30,649 nt of DNA from Opacimonas sp964559075 (GCA_964559075.1 CAZLGJ010000017.1:1-30649), one strand, 5' to 3'. Positions 14,731-23,117 are shown, counted from the first letter of the stretch. Made by a program: numbers and translations. The notes: generated by a model not told the origin, from the sequence alone.

Positions 14731-17157
14731 ATGTCTGAAGAAAACAATTATGATTCGTCCAGTATCAAGGTACTTAAAGGACTTGATGCTGTGCGTAAAC
14801 GTCCAGGAATGTACATTGGTGATACGGATGACGGCACTGGTCTGCATCACATGGTGTTTGAGGTTGTAGATAACTCCATTGATGAAGCGTTAGCTGGGCA
14901 TTGTTCAGATATTAAAGTTAAGATCCATACAGATGGTTCAGTTTCAGTTTCAGATGATGGTCGTGGTATCCCCACTGAAATCCACGAAGAAGAGGGTGTG
15001 TCTGCTGCAGAAGTGATTATGACCGTTTTGCACGCTGGTGGTAAATTTGATGACAACTCGTATAAAGTCTCTGGTGGTTTGCATGGCGTTGGGGTCTCTG
15101 TGGTTAACGCGTTATCGTATAAACTACGACTGCGAATCAAACGTGGCGGTTCAACTCATGAACAAGAGTATGCTCATGGCGAGCCAGTAGCACCGCTAGC
15201 AGTGGTTGGGGAAACGAGTTCGACAGGTACAGAAATTCGTTTTTGGCCAAGCCCGGATACATTTACCGACACAGAATATCACTACGATATTCTTGCGAAA
15301 CGCCTGCGTGAGCTGTCCTTTCTCAATTCTGGTGTATCGATTATCTTGGAAGATGAGCGCGACGGCAAAAAAGATCACTACAAATACGAAGGGGGCATTC
15401 AAGCATTTGTTGAATACCTCAATGATAAGAAAACGCCAATACACCAAAAAGTGTTTCATTTTAATGCTGAAAAAGATGATGGCATCGCTGTCGAAGTGGC
15501 CATGCAGTGGAACGACTCATTCCAAGAAAACATTTTCTGCTTTACTAACAATATTCCTCAGCGTGATGGTGGCACCCACTTAGCTGGATTCCGTGCTGCA
15601 TTAACACGAACGCTTAACAGCTACATGGAAAAAGAAGGCTTAAACAAAAAAGCCAAAAACGCGACCAACGCTACAGGTGATGATGCACGAGAGGGCTTAA
15701 CAGCGGTCATCTCGGTTAAAGTTCCGGATCCAAAATTTTCTTCACAAACAAAAGACAAACTCGTCTCATCAGAAGTTAAATCTGCGGTTGAAACGGCCAT
15801 GGGCGAATTGTTGACTGAGTTTTTGTTAGAGAACCCTGGAGACGCTAAAACAATTGTCGGTAAGATTATCGATGCCGCAAGAGCCCGTGAAGCGGCTCGC
15901 AAAGCACGCGAAATGACGCGTCGTAAAGGCGCACTCGATCTAGCTGGCTTGCCTGGTAAATTAGCAGATTGCCAAGAGAAAGATCCAGCCTCATCTGAAC
16001 TATATATTGTGGAGGGTGACTCGGCAGGTGGTTCAGCAAAACAGGGTCGAAATCGGAAAAACCAAGCGATACTTCCTTTAAAAGGTAAAATTCTAAACGT
16101 TGAAAAAGCACGCTTTGACAAAATGTTGTCCTCACAAGAAGTGGCTACCCTAATAACCGCTTTAGGTTGTGGTATTGGGCGTGATGAATACAATCCTGAC
16201 AAACTTCGCTATCACAGCATTATAATAATGACAGATGCTGATGTTGATGGTTCGCATATACGTACATTACTGCTCACATTCTTCTATCGTCAAATGCCTG
16301 AAATAATCGAGCGAGGCTATGTCTATATTGCCCAACCACCGTTGTATAAGATTAAAAAAGGTAAACAGGAACAATACCTGAAAGACGATGATGCGCTTAA
16401 CACTTATCTAACCGCTATTGCGGTAGATAATGCTGCGCTATATAGCGAAGAAGGTGCACCTGGTATATCGGGCGTCGCTCTAGAGAATTTGGTGAAGCAG
16501 TACCAAGCAGTAGACAAGATGTTGTTGCGCATGACACGTAAGATGCCGCTGAGTATTTTACAGGAGCTAGTTTACAGTGAAGTTTTAACAGTTGCAGACC
16601 TAAAATCTGAAGCTGCGTTGACGAGTTTTGCTGACAAGCTAGTTGCAACATTAACAGCAGAAGAAGTAGACGGCGCCACATATCTGAGCCAAGTGAATAA
16701 AGACGATGAGCTTAATCAATACTACATAACAATCACGATGCGTATGCACGGCATTGATTATGATTACCACATTGGTCAAGATTTTGTAGAGTCTAGCGAG
16801 TATCAAAAGATTGCAGAGTTAAATAAGGCAATCAACGGCATGATGTCTGAAGGCGCCTATGTTCAGCGTGGTGAGCGTACCAAGCCAGTAGATGATTTTG
16901 CTAGTGCGGTAGCTTGGTTACTTAATGAAGCTCGTCGTGGACAATACATCCAGCGTTATAAAGGATTAGGCGAGATGAACCCAGAGCAGTTGTGGGAAAC
17001 AACCATGGATCCAGAATCTCGTCGTATGCTTCAAGTCACTATTGAAGATGCAATTGGTGCAGATCAGCTATTCACCACCTTAATGGGTGATCAGGTAGAG
17101 CCACGCAGAAACTTCATTGAAGAAAATGCGTTAAATGTTGAGAATCTCGACGTGTAA
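14731..17157 (+). CDS. gyrB: DNA gyrase subunit B
   Basis: GyrB is the ATPase subunit of gyrase, which introduces negative supercoils. The protein is 808 aa. The GHKL ATPase region shows DNSIDEAL, DDGRGIP, LHAGGKFDDNSYKVSGG and GLHGVGVSVVNALS. The TOPRIM domain shows YIVEGDSAGGSAKQGRNR and DADVDGSHIRTLLL, and the C-terminal tail has QRYKGLGEMNP. The insertion in the TOPRIM region is typical of Gram-negative GyrB. The ATG is 3 bp after recF; a terminator follows 21 bp past the stop. Confidence 0.99.
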   Translation: MSEENNYDSSSIKVLKGLDAVRKRPGMYIGDTDDGTGLHHMVFEVVDNSIDEALAGHCSDIKVKIHTDGSVSVSDDGRGIPTEIHEEEGVSAAEVIMTVLHAGGKFDDNSYKVSGGLHGVGVSVVNALSYKLRLRIKRGGSTHEQEYAHGEPVAPLAVVGETSSTGTEIRFWPSPDTFTDTEYHYDILAKRLRELSFLNSGVSIILEDERDGKKDHYKYEGGIQAFVEYLNDKKTPIHQKVFHFNAEKDDGIAVEVAMQWNDSFQENIFCFTNNIPQRDGGTHLAGFRAALTRTLNSYMEKEGLNKKAKNATNATGDDAREGLTAVISVKVPDPKFSSQTKDKLVSSEVKSAVETAMGELLTEFLLENPGDAKTIVGKIIDAARAREAARKAREMTRRKGALDLAGLPGKLADCQEKDPASSELYIVEGDSAGGSAKQGRNRKNQAILPLKGKILNVEKARFDKMLSSQEVATLITALGCGIGRDEYNPDKLRYHSIIIMTDADVDGSHIRTLLLTFFYRQMPEIIERGYVYIAQPPLYKIKKGKQEQYLKDDDALNTYLTAIAVDNAALYSEEGAPGISGVALENLVKQYQAVDKMLLRMTRKMPLSILQELVYSEVLTVADLKSEAALTSFADKLVATLTAEEVDGATYLSQVNKDDELNQYYITITMRMHGIDYDYHIGQDFVESSEYQKIAELNKAINGMMSEGAYVQRGERTKPVDDFASAVAWLLNEARRGQYIQRYKGLGEMNPEQLWETTMDPESRRMLQVTIEDAIGADQLFTTLMGDQVEPRRNFIEENALNVENLDV

Positions 17158-17178
17158 CGTCTATAGTTAATAAATGTG

Positions 17179-17215
17179 AGCCCTGCGCCTTTATCATAGG
17201 TACAGGGCTTTTTAT
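17179..17215 (+). terminator. Rho-independent terminator after gyrB
   Basis: AGCCCTG (17179-17185) pairs perfectly with CAGGGCT (17203-17209), with a CCT/AGG pairing possible inside the loop, followed by a T-rich tract. It ends the dnaA-gyrB transcript. The ribosome site of arfB begins just a few bases beyond it. Confidence 0.85.
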
Positions 17216-17228
17216 TAGGAGAAAGAAA

Positions 17229-17642
17229 ATGTTCAGGGTCAATGCTACGTTATCAGTGCCAGATGAGGCAATCAGCATTGAAGCCATCCGCGCAATGGGC
17301 AGTGGCGGGCAAAATGTGAATAAGGTTGCCACAGCGATCCACTTGCGTTTTGATATCCATGCTGCCAATTTACCTGAAAAGTATAAGCAGCGGCTACTGC
17401 ATAGTGGCGATAGCCGGATTACTAAGGATGGGGTATTGGTGATTAAGGCGCAGACACAGCGTACGCAGGAGCGCAACCGTGTAGATGCCTTAGCGAGACT
17501 TCGCGAGGTTTTATTGGCAGTGACAGTAGAGAAAAAAATGCGTAAGCCAACAAAACCGAGTGCGAGTGCAAAGCGGAAAAGATTGGATCGTAAAAAAAGG
17601 GACGGTCAAACCAAGTCCCTTCGCGGCAAAATAAATTACTGA
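17229..17642 (+). CDS. arfB: Alternative ribosome-rescue factor ArfB (YaeJ)
   Basis: ArfB releases ribosomes stalled at the ends of broken mRNAs by hydrolysing the peptidyl-tRNA. The 137-aa protein has the catalytic GGQ at 26-28, in the context GSGGQNVNK typical of the class-I release-factor fold without a codon-reading domain. The C-terminal tail (about 98-137) is rich in lysine and arginine, as needed to enter the empty mRNA channel. The start has a strong AGGAGAAAG ribosome site. The gene begins only 14 bp after the gyrB terminator, so read-through may supply its mRNA. Its 3' end overlaps the convergent lipoprotein gene by 7 bp. Confidence 0.94.
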   Translation: MFRVNATLSVPDEAISIEAIRAMGSGGQNVNKVATAIHLRFDIHAANLPEKYKQRLLHSGDSRITKDGVLVIKAQTQRTQERNRVDALARLREVLLAVTVEKKMRKPTKPSASAKRKRLDRKKRDGQTKSLRGKINY

Positions 17643-18085
17643 GCTTTGATAGTAATATCTGGAGCTGTGCCTGACTCGACAATAATGCGATAGGTACCGG
17701 TTTGAGGCGGTGTAAACTGCAAGTTAAAAGCATCATCTCCACAATGCATAGTGAATGCTTGATTCAGTGATAGAACACCCACTTGTGCAAGTGAGCCGCA
17801 ATGTTGAGAAGCCGAATACACCGCATCAGCAACCTTAAAGTCATAAGGTTGCCCGTCAGCGATCAATTCAACATCAATATAGAAGTCACCGTTTGTATCT
17901 GCTTGCAATCGATAAGAGGATTCTGCCTCCCACCAATTGAATACGCCGCGCACATACATCTGCGTATAATCCCTATTATCTACCGGTAGTGGCAAATATT
18001 CCTTTAAATTTACGGAAGAGGAGCACCCTGACACAAGCAAAGTGCTAACAAATAAAGTGCTAAGACAAACAACGGTGTTTTTCAT
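17636..18085 (-). CDS. Predicted lipoprotein with possible carbohydrate-binding-like fold
   Basis: A 149-aa protein with a type II signal peptide; the lipobox LVSGC puts the lipid-anchored cysteine near residue 21, followed by SSS, which suggests outer-membrane sorting. The mature part has YVRGVFNWWEA, then DTNGDFYIDVELIADGQPYDFKVADA. That order resembles the glycogen/starch-binding E-set (CBM48-like) pattern, a weak resemblance judged by eye. Two further cysteines (in QHCGS and MHCGD) could form a disulfide. It starts 6 bp after the glyS stop, so it is probably the last gene of a glyQ-glyS transcript. Function is unknown. Confidence 0.75.
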   Translation of the reverse strand: MKNTVVCLSTLFVSTLLVSGCSSSVNLKEYLPLPVDNRDYTQMYVRGVFNWWEAESSYRLQADTNGDFYIDVELIADGQPYDFKVADAVYSASQHCGSLAQVGVLSLNQAFTMHCGDDAFNLQFTPPQTGTYRIIVESGTAPDITIKAQ

Positions 18086-18091
18086 ATGATG

Positions 18092-20152
18092 TTATTTTTT
18101 GGCCAGATAAGAAATATCAGCAGTTATCAAAAACAGCTCACGCAGTGCTTGCAGCAATGCTAAACGATTTTGCTGTAAAGCGACATCATCAGACATAACC
18201 ATTACATTATCGAAAAATACATCGATAGGCACCTGTAATGATGCTAAGGATTTCAAAATAACGATGTGATCTTGAGTATCATTAACGGCTTGTTGCTGTT
18301 CAATTACCGCAGAGTATAGTGCTTTTTCTGCATCTTCTACAAAAAGCGCTGACTGAATTTCGTGTGAAAGATCACTCTGTTTAGCCAAGATATTTGCTAC
18401 ACGTTTATTCGCTGCGGCTAAAGCGGAAGCTTCAGGTAAATCTGCAAATTCAAGTACTGCAGCGATGCGCGCAACAAAATCGGTAGGATTTGTCACTGCA
18501 CGTGATTCGACGGATTGTATAATTTCAGTGGCAATGCCTTTGTCTTGATACATTGCGCGGAAACGGCCAATTATAAATTGTGTCGCGTCTTCTGCTGCCG
18601 TACTGTTTGTTAGCTTGTCACCAAAGAGACCAGTGGCGAAGGTCAATAGCTCTGCAACATCCAGTGTATAGCCACGTTCAGAGATAATGCGAAGAACACC
18701 GATTGCCGCCCGACGTAGCGCGAATGGGTCTTTGTCACCCTTAGGCAACATCCCAATACCAAAAATACCAGCAAGGGTATCGAGTTTATCAGCTAGCGCA
18801 ACACAGGCCGATACATCCGAGGAAGGTAGGGCGTCGCCAGCTTGTCGTGGCAGGTACTGTTCCTGGAGCGCTAGCGCAACGGCTTCAGGCTCGCCATCAT
18901 TTAAGGCATAATACTTGCCCATGACGCCCTGAACATCGGGGAACTCCATGACCATTTCGGTCATCAAATCCGTTTTTGACAGTAAGCCTGCACGTTTTGC
19001 TGCATCTACATCCGTGTCAATGATGCTGGCAATATGCCCAGCTAGTGCACTGATACGTTCCACTTTTTCAGCCATAGTGCCGAGCTGTTTTTGAAACAAA
19101 ATGGTTTGTAGTGATGCTACGCGAGATGCAAGCGTATGCTTTTTGTCAGTATTAAAGAAAAATTCAGCATCTGCTAGACGCGGTCGAATCACTTTTTCAT
19201 TACCAGCAACAACATGTTCCGGAGCGCTGGATGCAATATTACTGACGAATAAAAACTGATTTGCCAGTTCGCCTTGCGCATTAAGCAGCGGCACGTATTT
19301 TTGGTCGTCCTTCATCGTATAAATAAGGGCTTCTTTGGGTACACTCAAAAAACGCTCTTCAAAAGACGCTTGCATGACGACAGGATATTCAACTAATGAT
19401 GCAATTTCCTCAAGCAACGATTGGTTGTAGTCAGCCGTTAGACCTAAGTTTTCGGCTTGATTTGCTAAGCCATCAGCAATGAATGCACAGCGCTCAGAAA
19501 AGTCAGCAAATACATAATGCTCACGACACTGTTCTACATAGTTATCAGCATGCGAGAGAGTAAAGGTTGCAGGACCATGAAAACGATGACCTTGGATGAT
19601 GTTATTAGAAGTGAGATCCAGCACAGTTGCAGGCAGTACTTGGTCACCAAACATGGCTGTAAATGTATGTACCGGACGAATAAACTGGGTGTCACTCGCA
19701 CCCCAGCGCATTGGTTTGGGAATAGGAAGCTGCTGTATTGCTTGAGTTACCAAAGATTCAATTAAATCTTGGATCGCTTGTCCTTTGATTTCAGCTTTAT
19801 GAAGTAACCACTCGCCTTTATCAGTCACTAAACGTTCCGCTTGTGCGATATCGATGCCGTTCCCACGTGCCCAGCCTAATGCCGCTTTAGTTGGTTGACC
19901 GTCGGCATCAAAGGCCGCACTGAGGGCTGGTCCGCGTTTTTCAACAATACTATCTGCCTGCTGTTGGCAAAGTTGACTGACTTGAACGGCTAAGCGACGC
20001 GGTGCTGCAAACCATTTGACGTCTGTATAGCTTAAACCTGCTTCATCAATTGCTTTTTGTAAGGTACTAGCAAAGCTTTGGCCGAGTTTTTTCAGTGATT
20101 TTGGTGGCAGTTCTTCCGTGCCCAATTCAACGAGTAATGTGTCTGTGATCAT
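18092..20152 (-). CDS. glyS: Glycine-tRNA ligase beta subunit
   Basis: GlyS is the large subunit of the bacterial alpha2-beta2 glycyl-tRNA synthetase and carries tRNA-binding domains. With the start used here it is 686 aa, near the usual length, and begins MITDTLLVELGTEELPPKSL, the conserved N-terminus. The ATG at 20150-20152 overlaps the glyQ stop by one base (TAATG), with AGGAG about 8 bp upstream; this rules out the longer GTG-initiated frame that reaches 20182. Internal landmarks include PKPMRWG and KDPFALRRAAIGVLRI. It is followed closely by a lipoprotein gene. Confidence 0.98.
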   Translation of the reverse strand: MITDTLLVELGTEELPPKSLKKLGQSFASTLQKAIDEAGLSYTDVKWFAAPRRLAVQVSQLCQQQADSIVEKRGPALSAAFDADGQPTKAALGWARGNGIDIAQAERLVTDKGEWLLHKAEIKGQAIQDLIESLVTQAIQQLPIPKPMRWGASDTQFIRPVHTFTAMFGDQVLPATVLDLTSNNIIQGHRFHGPATFTLSHADNYVEQCREHYVFADFSERCAFIADGLANQAENLGLTADYNQSLLEEIASLVEYPVVMQASFEERFLSVPKEALIYTMKDDQKYVPLLNAQGELANQFLFVSNIASSAPEHVVAGNEKVIRPRLADAEFFFNTDKKHTLASRVASLQTILFQKQLGTMAEKVERISALAGHIASIIDTDVDAAKRAGLLSKTDLMTEMVMEFPDVQGVMGKYYALNDGEPEAVALALQEQYLPRQAGDALPSSDVSACVALADKLDTLAGIFGIGMLPKGDKDPFALRRAAIGVLRIISERGYTLDVAELLTFATGLFGDKLTNSTAAEDATQFIIGRFRAMYQDKGIATEIIQSVESRAVTNPTDFVARIAAVLEFADLPEASALAAANKRVANILAKQSDLSHEIQSALFVEDAEKALYSAVIEQQQAVNDTQDHIVILKSLASLQVPIDVFFDNVMVMSDDVALQQNRLALLQALRELFLITADISYLAKK

Positions 20153-21069
20153 TAACCTTGCTCCTGTTCTGATTTTTTGCACATCGGAAATCCTAACGCT
20201 TCACGCGCAGCGTAATAATTTTCCGCAACGGCTTTGGCAAGGGTACGTACGCGAAGGATATAGCGCTGTCGCTCAGTCACTGAAATAGCATGGCGTGCGT
20301 CTAATAAATTAAATGCGTGTGATGCCTTCATGACTTGCTCATAGGCAGGAAGTGGCAAATTGTGCTCAATCAAATTGAGTGCGTCTTTTTCACATTGATC
20401 AAAGGTGTTAAACAAGGCTGGCACATCTGCGTGCTCAAAGTTATAGGCAGATTGCTCAATTTCATTTTGATGGAAGACATCACCATAGGTGACCTTGCCC
20501 ATTGGACCATCAGTCCATACCAGATCATAGATGCTATCTACGCCTTGCACATACATGGCTAAGCGCTCCAAACCATAGGTAATTTCACCCGTGACAGGCT
20601 TACATTCGAGGCCGCCAACCTGTTGGAAATAGGTAAACTGTGTAACTTCCATGCCGTTTAGCCATACTTCCCAGCCAAGTCCCCAAGCGCCTAGTGTTGG
20701 CGATTCCCAGTTATCTTCGACAAAGCGGATGTCATGGACAAGTGGATCAAAGCCTAGCTCTTTAAGCGATCCTAAGTACAGCTCTTGTATATTTTTGGGA
20801 GAAGGTTTCAACATCACTTGAAATTGATAGTAATGCTGTAAGCGGTTAGGGTTTTCACCATAGCGTCCATCAGTTGGACGTCGTGAAGGTTGCACGTATG
20901 CACTTGAAATTGGCTCTGGGCCTAAAGAGCGCAAAAACGTCATTGGATGGAATGTCCCGGCACCGACTTCCATATCTAGAGGTTGAATAATGACACATCC
21001 TTGGCGTGCCCAATAATCTTGAAGGGCCAAAATAAGCCCTTGAAAGGTTTTTACATCATACTGAGACAT
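20152..21069 (-). CDS. glyQ: Glycine-tRNA ligase alpha subunit
   Basis: GlyQ is the catalytic subunit of the heterotetrameric glycyl-tRNA synthetase. The 305-aa protein shows the class II signatures QDYWARQGCVIIQPLDMEVG and AYVQPSRRPTDGRYGENPNR, with GLECKPVTGEITYGLERL in the ATP-binding core. Length and sequence are typical. Its last bases carry the glyS ribosome site and the TAATG overlap. A likely promoter with a palindrome lies about 40 bp upstream (21099-21115). Confidence 0.99.
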   Translation of the reverse strand: MSQYDVKTFQGLILALQDYWARQGCVIIQPLDMEVGAGTFHPMTFLRSLGPEPISSAYVQPSRRPTDGRYGENPNRLQHYYQFQVMLKPSPKNIQELYLGSLKELGFDPLVHDIRFVEDNWESPTLGAWGLGWEVWLNGMEVTQFTYFQQVGGLECKPVTGEITYGLERLAMYVQGVDSIYDLVWTDGPMGKVTYGDVFHQNEIEQSAYNFEHADVPALFNTFDQCEKDALNLIEHNLPLPAYEQVMKASHAFNLLDARHAISVTERQRYILRVRTLAKAVAENYYAAREALGFPMCKKSEQEQG

Positions 21070-21098
21070 GTTAACTAGCTTTTGTGATTCATGACAAA

Positions 21099-21115
21099 TT
21101 TAGCGCTAAAGTATA
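21099..21115 (-). promoter_or_regulatory. Likely glyQ promoter -10 box with palindrome
   Basis: Read leftward, TATACT (21115-21110) is a good -10 box about 40 bp before glyQ; no convincing -35 box is visible. The perfect 12-bp palindrome TTTAGCGCTAAA (21099-21110) begins at the last base of the -10 box and covers the expected transcription start, so it could be an operator. This is inference only. Confidence 0.4.
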
Positions 21116-21178
21116 CCGCGACTTGGGTCACGAATGTAGCCTAAATACGGGTAAAAGCTAATAAAATAGTCGAAAAAA

Positions 21179-21622
21179 TCAGTCGATGCGGTAGTGTTGA
21201 AGTTTTGTGACCTCGCCGATGATTTGTGATTCATATTCAGCTTCAATCGAACCACGTTCACGGTCTTGTTGACGTCTTTCGGCTTTGCTTAAGGCTGCAC
21301 GTTTGTCATGGGTATCAAAGTGGGCGATTTTTTGATGCAGTGTATAGATACCAGGATATTGAGCTGCAAAATCCGGGGCGGGCTGTAGGGGGAGGGCATC
21401 GAGCAAATGAGTGAGTCGGATGACGCCTTCGGATAATTCACACTGCTGCTGCGCCATCGCCATCGCAATAGTGCGTACCGACGTTAAAATTGTTTCAATG
21501 CGTTCGTTGCGGATCTTGGTTTGTTTATCACGCTGTGCCTTAAGTTGAAAAAGCAATTTTCCAGCGTAAAAACTTAACCCAACGATGATGGCGAGTGCAC
21601 CAATGACCAATACAGTACTCAA
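21179..21622 (-). CDS. DUF2489 family membrane-anchored protein
   Basis: A 147-aa protein with one N-terminal membrane segment (about 4-27) followed by a charged, helical cytoplasmic part with many basic and glutamine residues. The region from IRLTHLLDALP through YPGIYTLHQKIAHFDTHDKRAALSKAERR is typical of DUF2489. The family is often encoded behind yihI in Alteromonadales and relatives, as here (9-bp gap). Function is unknown; the pairing suggests a link to ribosome assembly or Der, but that is inference. Confidence 0.82.
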   Translation of the reverse strand: MSTVLVIGALAIIVGLSFYAGKLLFQLKAQRDKQTKIRNERIETILTSVRTIAMAMAQQQCELSEGVIRLTHLLDALPLQPAPDFAAQYPGIYTLHQKIAHFDTHDKRAALSKAERRQQDRERGSIEAEYESQIIGEVTKLQHYRID

Positions 21623-21631
21623 AGCGTATCC

Positions 21632-22132
21632 TTATCTAAAGTCGTTTATATCAATAGCGTCCAGTGATGCAAATGGATCATCCTCATCCTGCTCATCATC
21701 AGGTTCATCGGAGATACCAAGCAATTCACATAAAATCTTGTGACGTGCCATTGATTGTTCAAAGAACTGTAAATCTTCTCCGCCCAATACTTTGCCATCG
21801 TCCACTTTATCAAGGAGAGCATTAAATCTTGGATCTGCCTCTAACGCTGCTAACTCCTGTGCAGGTGTCGCAAATTTTGGTTTCAGCGGCTTTGTCACTG
21901 TCTTCTTGGCAACAGGGGTAAGATCGATTTTCTTTTTGCTGCCAAGACGCGGATCTTGCTTAGCCCGAGATACAGGTGCAATCGATGTTTGACCGGCAGA
22001 ATGACGTGAGCCAGGCTGATTGCCTTTGGGTTTTTTTGCCTTAGGGGCGTTTTTGGCTACTCTTGCTTTGGGTTTGTCGGATTTTGCTACGCCGATGCTA
22101 CCGGGCTTACGGGATTTTTTACTATGTGCCAT
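21632..22132 (-). CDS. yihI: Der GTPase-activating protein YihI
   Basis: YihI stimulates the GTPase Der (EngA) and so tunes late 50S ribosome assembly. The 166-aa protein starts MAHSKKSRKPGSIGVAKSD, with a long lysine-rich, probably disordered N-terminal half. The second half has the conserved PAQELAALEADPRFNALLDKVDDG segment and an acidic tail (about 144-160) ending in DAIDINDFR. A TATAAT box on the minus strand (22162-22167), about 30 bp before the ATG, may be its own promoter. It is followed after 9 bp by the DUF2489 gene. Confidence 0.92.
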   Translation of the reverse strand: MAHSKKSRKPGSIGVAKSDKPKARVAKNAPKAKKPKGNQPGSRHSAGQTSIAPVSRAKQDPRLGSKKKIDLTPVAKKTVTKPLKPKFATPAQELAALEADPRFNALLDKVDDGKVLGGEDLQFFEQSMARHKILCELLGISDEPDDEQDEDDPFASLDAIDINDFR

Positions 22133-22209
22133 ATCTTTATCATGAAGAAAATTACTACCAAATTATACCTGAGCCATGCCCTTCATGCGATGCTTTTTAT
22201 CGTGGTTAG

Positions 22210-22923
22210 CTATGGTTTGGTAAACACCATAATGTCAGGCGTGGGTAATGACACCTGCCAACAATAGCGGTTGGCTATAAATTCAGCCGTGTCCGCTGCA
22301 TAAAAACAAATATGCGTAGGATCGTGAATATAATGCCACTTTGCAAATGCATCTGGTGTGGTAACACGCTTTGTCATTATCACAATGCGCCCACCGCGGG
22401 TGATAAGTTTATCAAAGCGTGCCCATGTTTCATCGGCTTCGTAAATGTGTTCAACGACCTCTGTACTGACAATGATGTCATAAGGCTTTTGTAAGTTTTC
22501 TATGAATGGCGCAAAATATTTATCATACACATGTACTGAATAGCCAAGGGAGGCCAACTGCATTGCTAGCACTGGGGATGGACCGCAGCCGAAATCTAAA
22601 ATACGCATCATGCCATCTCCCCAGTTTGACTGCATGTATGAGGTGTTGTGCTGCTGTGCGACGTGATCAAACCATCTCTCGTTCGGAGTGAAACTCTTAT
22701 CAATATAGGGGATAACTTTGCTCAAGAAGCGCTGATACCCGAGATCAGTAACAACGTTTTGATGCAAATCGTATTCTGCTTTTTCACGACAGGGTTCCAC
22801 GTGGAACTTTTTTGGTACAAAAACTAAGTCACATTGATGGCAGAGCCAGTATTCACGCGCACAAGGTTTAACACTTCGATGATATAAAGTTGGCTGAGGG
22901 GTGTGGCACAGTGGACAATTCAT
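22210..22923 (-). CDS. SAM-dependent class I methyltransferase with zinc-ribbon N-terminus
   Basis: The 237-aa protein has four cysteines placed as a zinc ribbon (C3, C6, C28, C31: CPLC and CHQC). It then has a Rossmann methyltransferase with ILDFGCGPSP as the SAM-binding loop and IIVSTEVVEHI as motif post-II. The substrate is not known; similar zinc-ribbon methyltransferases act on varied small molecules or RNA. I chose the ATG at 22921-22923 because it starts just before the zinc ribbon; a TTG at 22939-22941 is possible but falls inside the terminator T-run. Neither start has a ribosome site. A parS-like palindrome lies inside at the codons for FHVE. It is not part of the core origin cluster and may be an accessory insertion. 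Confidence 0.82.
   Translation of the reverse strand: MNCPLCHTPQPTLYHRSVKPCAREYWLCHQCDLVFVPKKFHVEPCREKAEYDLHQNVVTDLGYQRFLSKVIPYIDKSFTPNERWFDHVAQQHNTSYMQSNWGDGMMRILDFGCGPSPVLAMQLASLGYSVHVYDKYFAPFIENLQKPYDIIVSTEVVEHIYEADETWARFDKLITRGGRIVIMTKRVTTPDAFAKWHYIHDPTHICFYAADTAEFIANRYCWQVSLPTPDIMVFTKP
22793..22808. promoter_or_regulatory. parS: parS-like site 3 (inside methyltransferase gene)
   Basis: GGTTCCACGTGGAACT contains a perfect 14-bp palindrome GTTCCACGTGGAAC, identical to the core of parS site 1; only the outermost base on each side differs from consensus. In the gene's frame (minus strand) it reads FHVEP. It lies about 8 kb from the recF sites, a plausible spread for a cluster near oriC. Confidence 0.82.
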
Positions 22924-22940
22924 GAATAAAATCGCAGACA

Positions 22941-22970
22941 AGAAAAAAGGTGATAACGAATTATCACCTT
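22941..22970 (-). terminator. Rho-independent terminator with UUCG loop
   Basis: Read leftward, AAGGTGATAA and TTATCACCTT form a perfect 10-bp stem around TTCG (stem arms 22961-22970 and 22947-22956), followed by TTTT and more T. The UUCG tetraloop is especially stable. It would end transcripts coming from cytochrome c4 or from a small RNA in the 22971-23179 interval. It abuts the methyltransferase start. Confidence 0.9.
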
Positions 22971-23117
22971 AATAAACTAGCTGGTTGACACTTCTCCCGT
23001 ATATTTTACCCGAAGGTAAGGGTGTAACCTGCTACTCTTCTTTTTATTATTTTTGACAGAGTATTACTTATTGTTCTGGGTCTTCCAAGACACTTTATCG
23101 AGGTCATCCGTCAATAG
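22941..23117 (-). ncRNA. Candidate small RNA or structured 3' UTR
   Basis: A promoter-like pair lies just past the c4 stop on the minus strand: TTGTGT (23151-23146) and TATAGT (23129-23124), 16 bp apart. From there to the UUCG terminator is about 175 nt without a good open frame. Visible hairpins are GTCTTGGAAGAC (23091-23080), with GGA in its loop, and TTACC/GGTAA (about 23019-23006). Two more GGA motifs occur (ACGGATG and CGGGAG). A 14-bp inverted repeat, GTCAATAGATTGAC (23110-23123), covers the predicted start. E. coli has csrC between engB and yihI, a similar position, but three GGA motifs is few for that family. The interval could equally be the 3' UTR of cytochrome c4. Confidence 0.35.

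Noticed and set aside
15621..16202. 193-codon open frame antisense to gyrB
   Set aside because: It lies wholly opposite strongly conserved gyrB, has no family features and no ribosome site; it is a by-product of gyrB codon use.
20153..20182. Longer glyS start with GTG at 20182
   Set aside because: The ATG at 20152 has an AGGAG site and the conserved protein start; the extra ten residues overlap glyQ without support.
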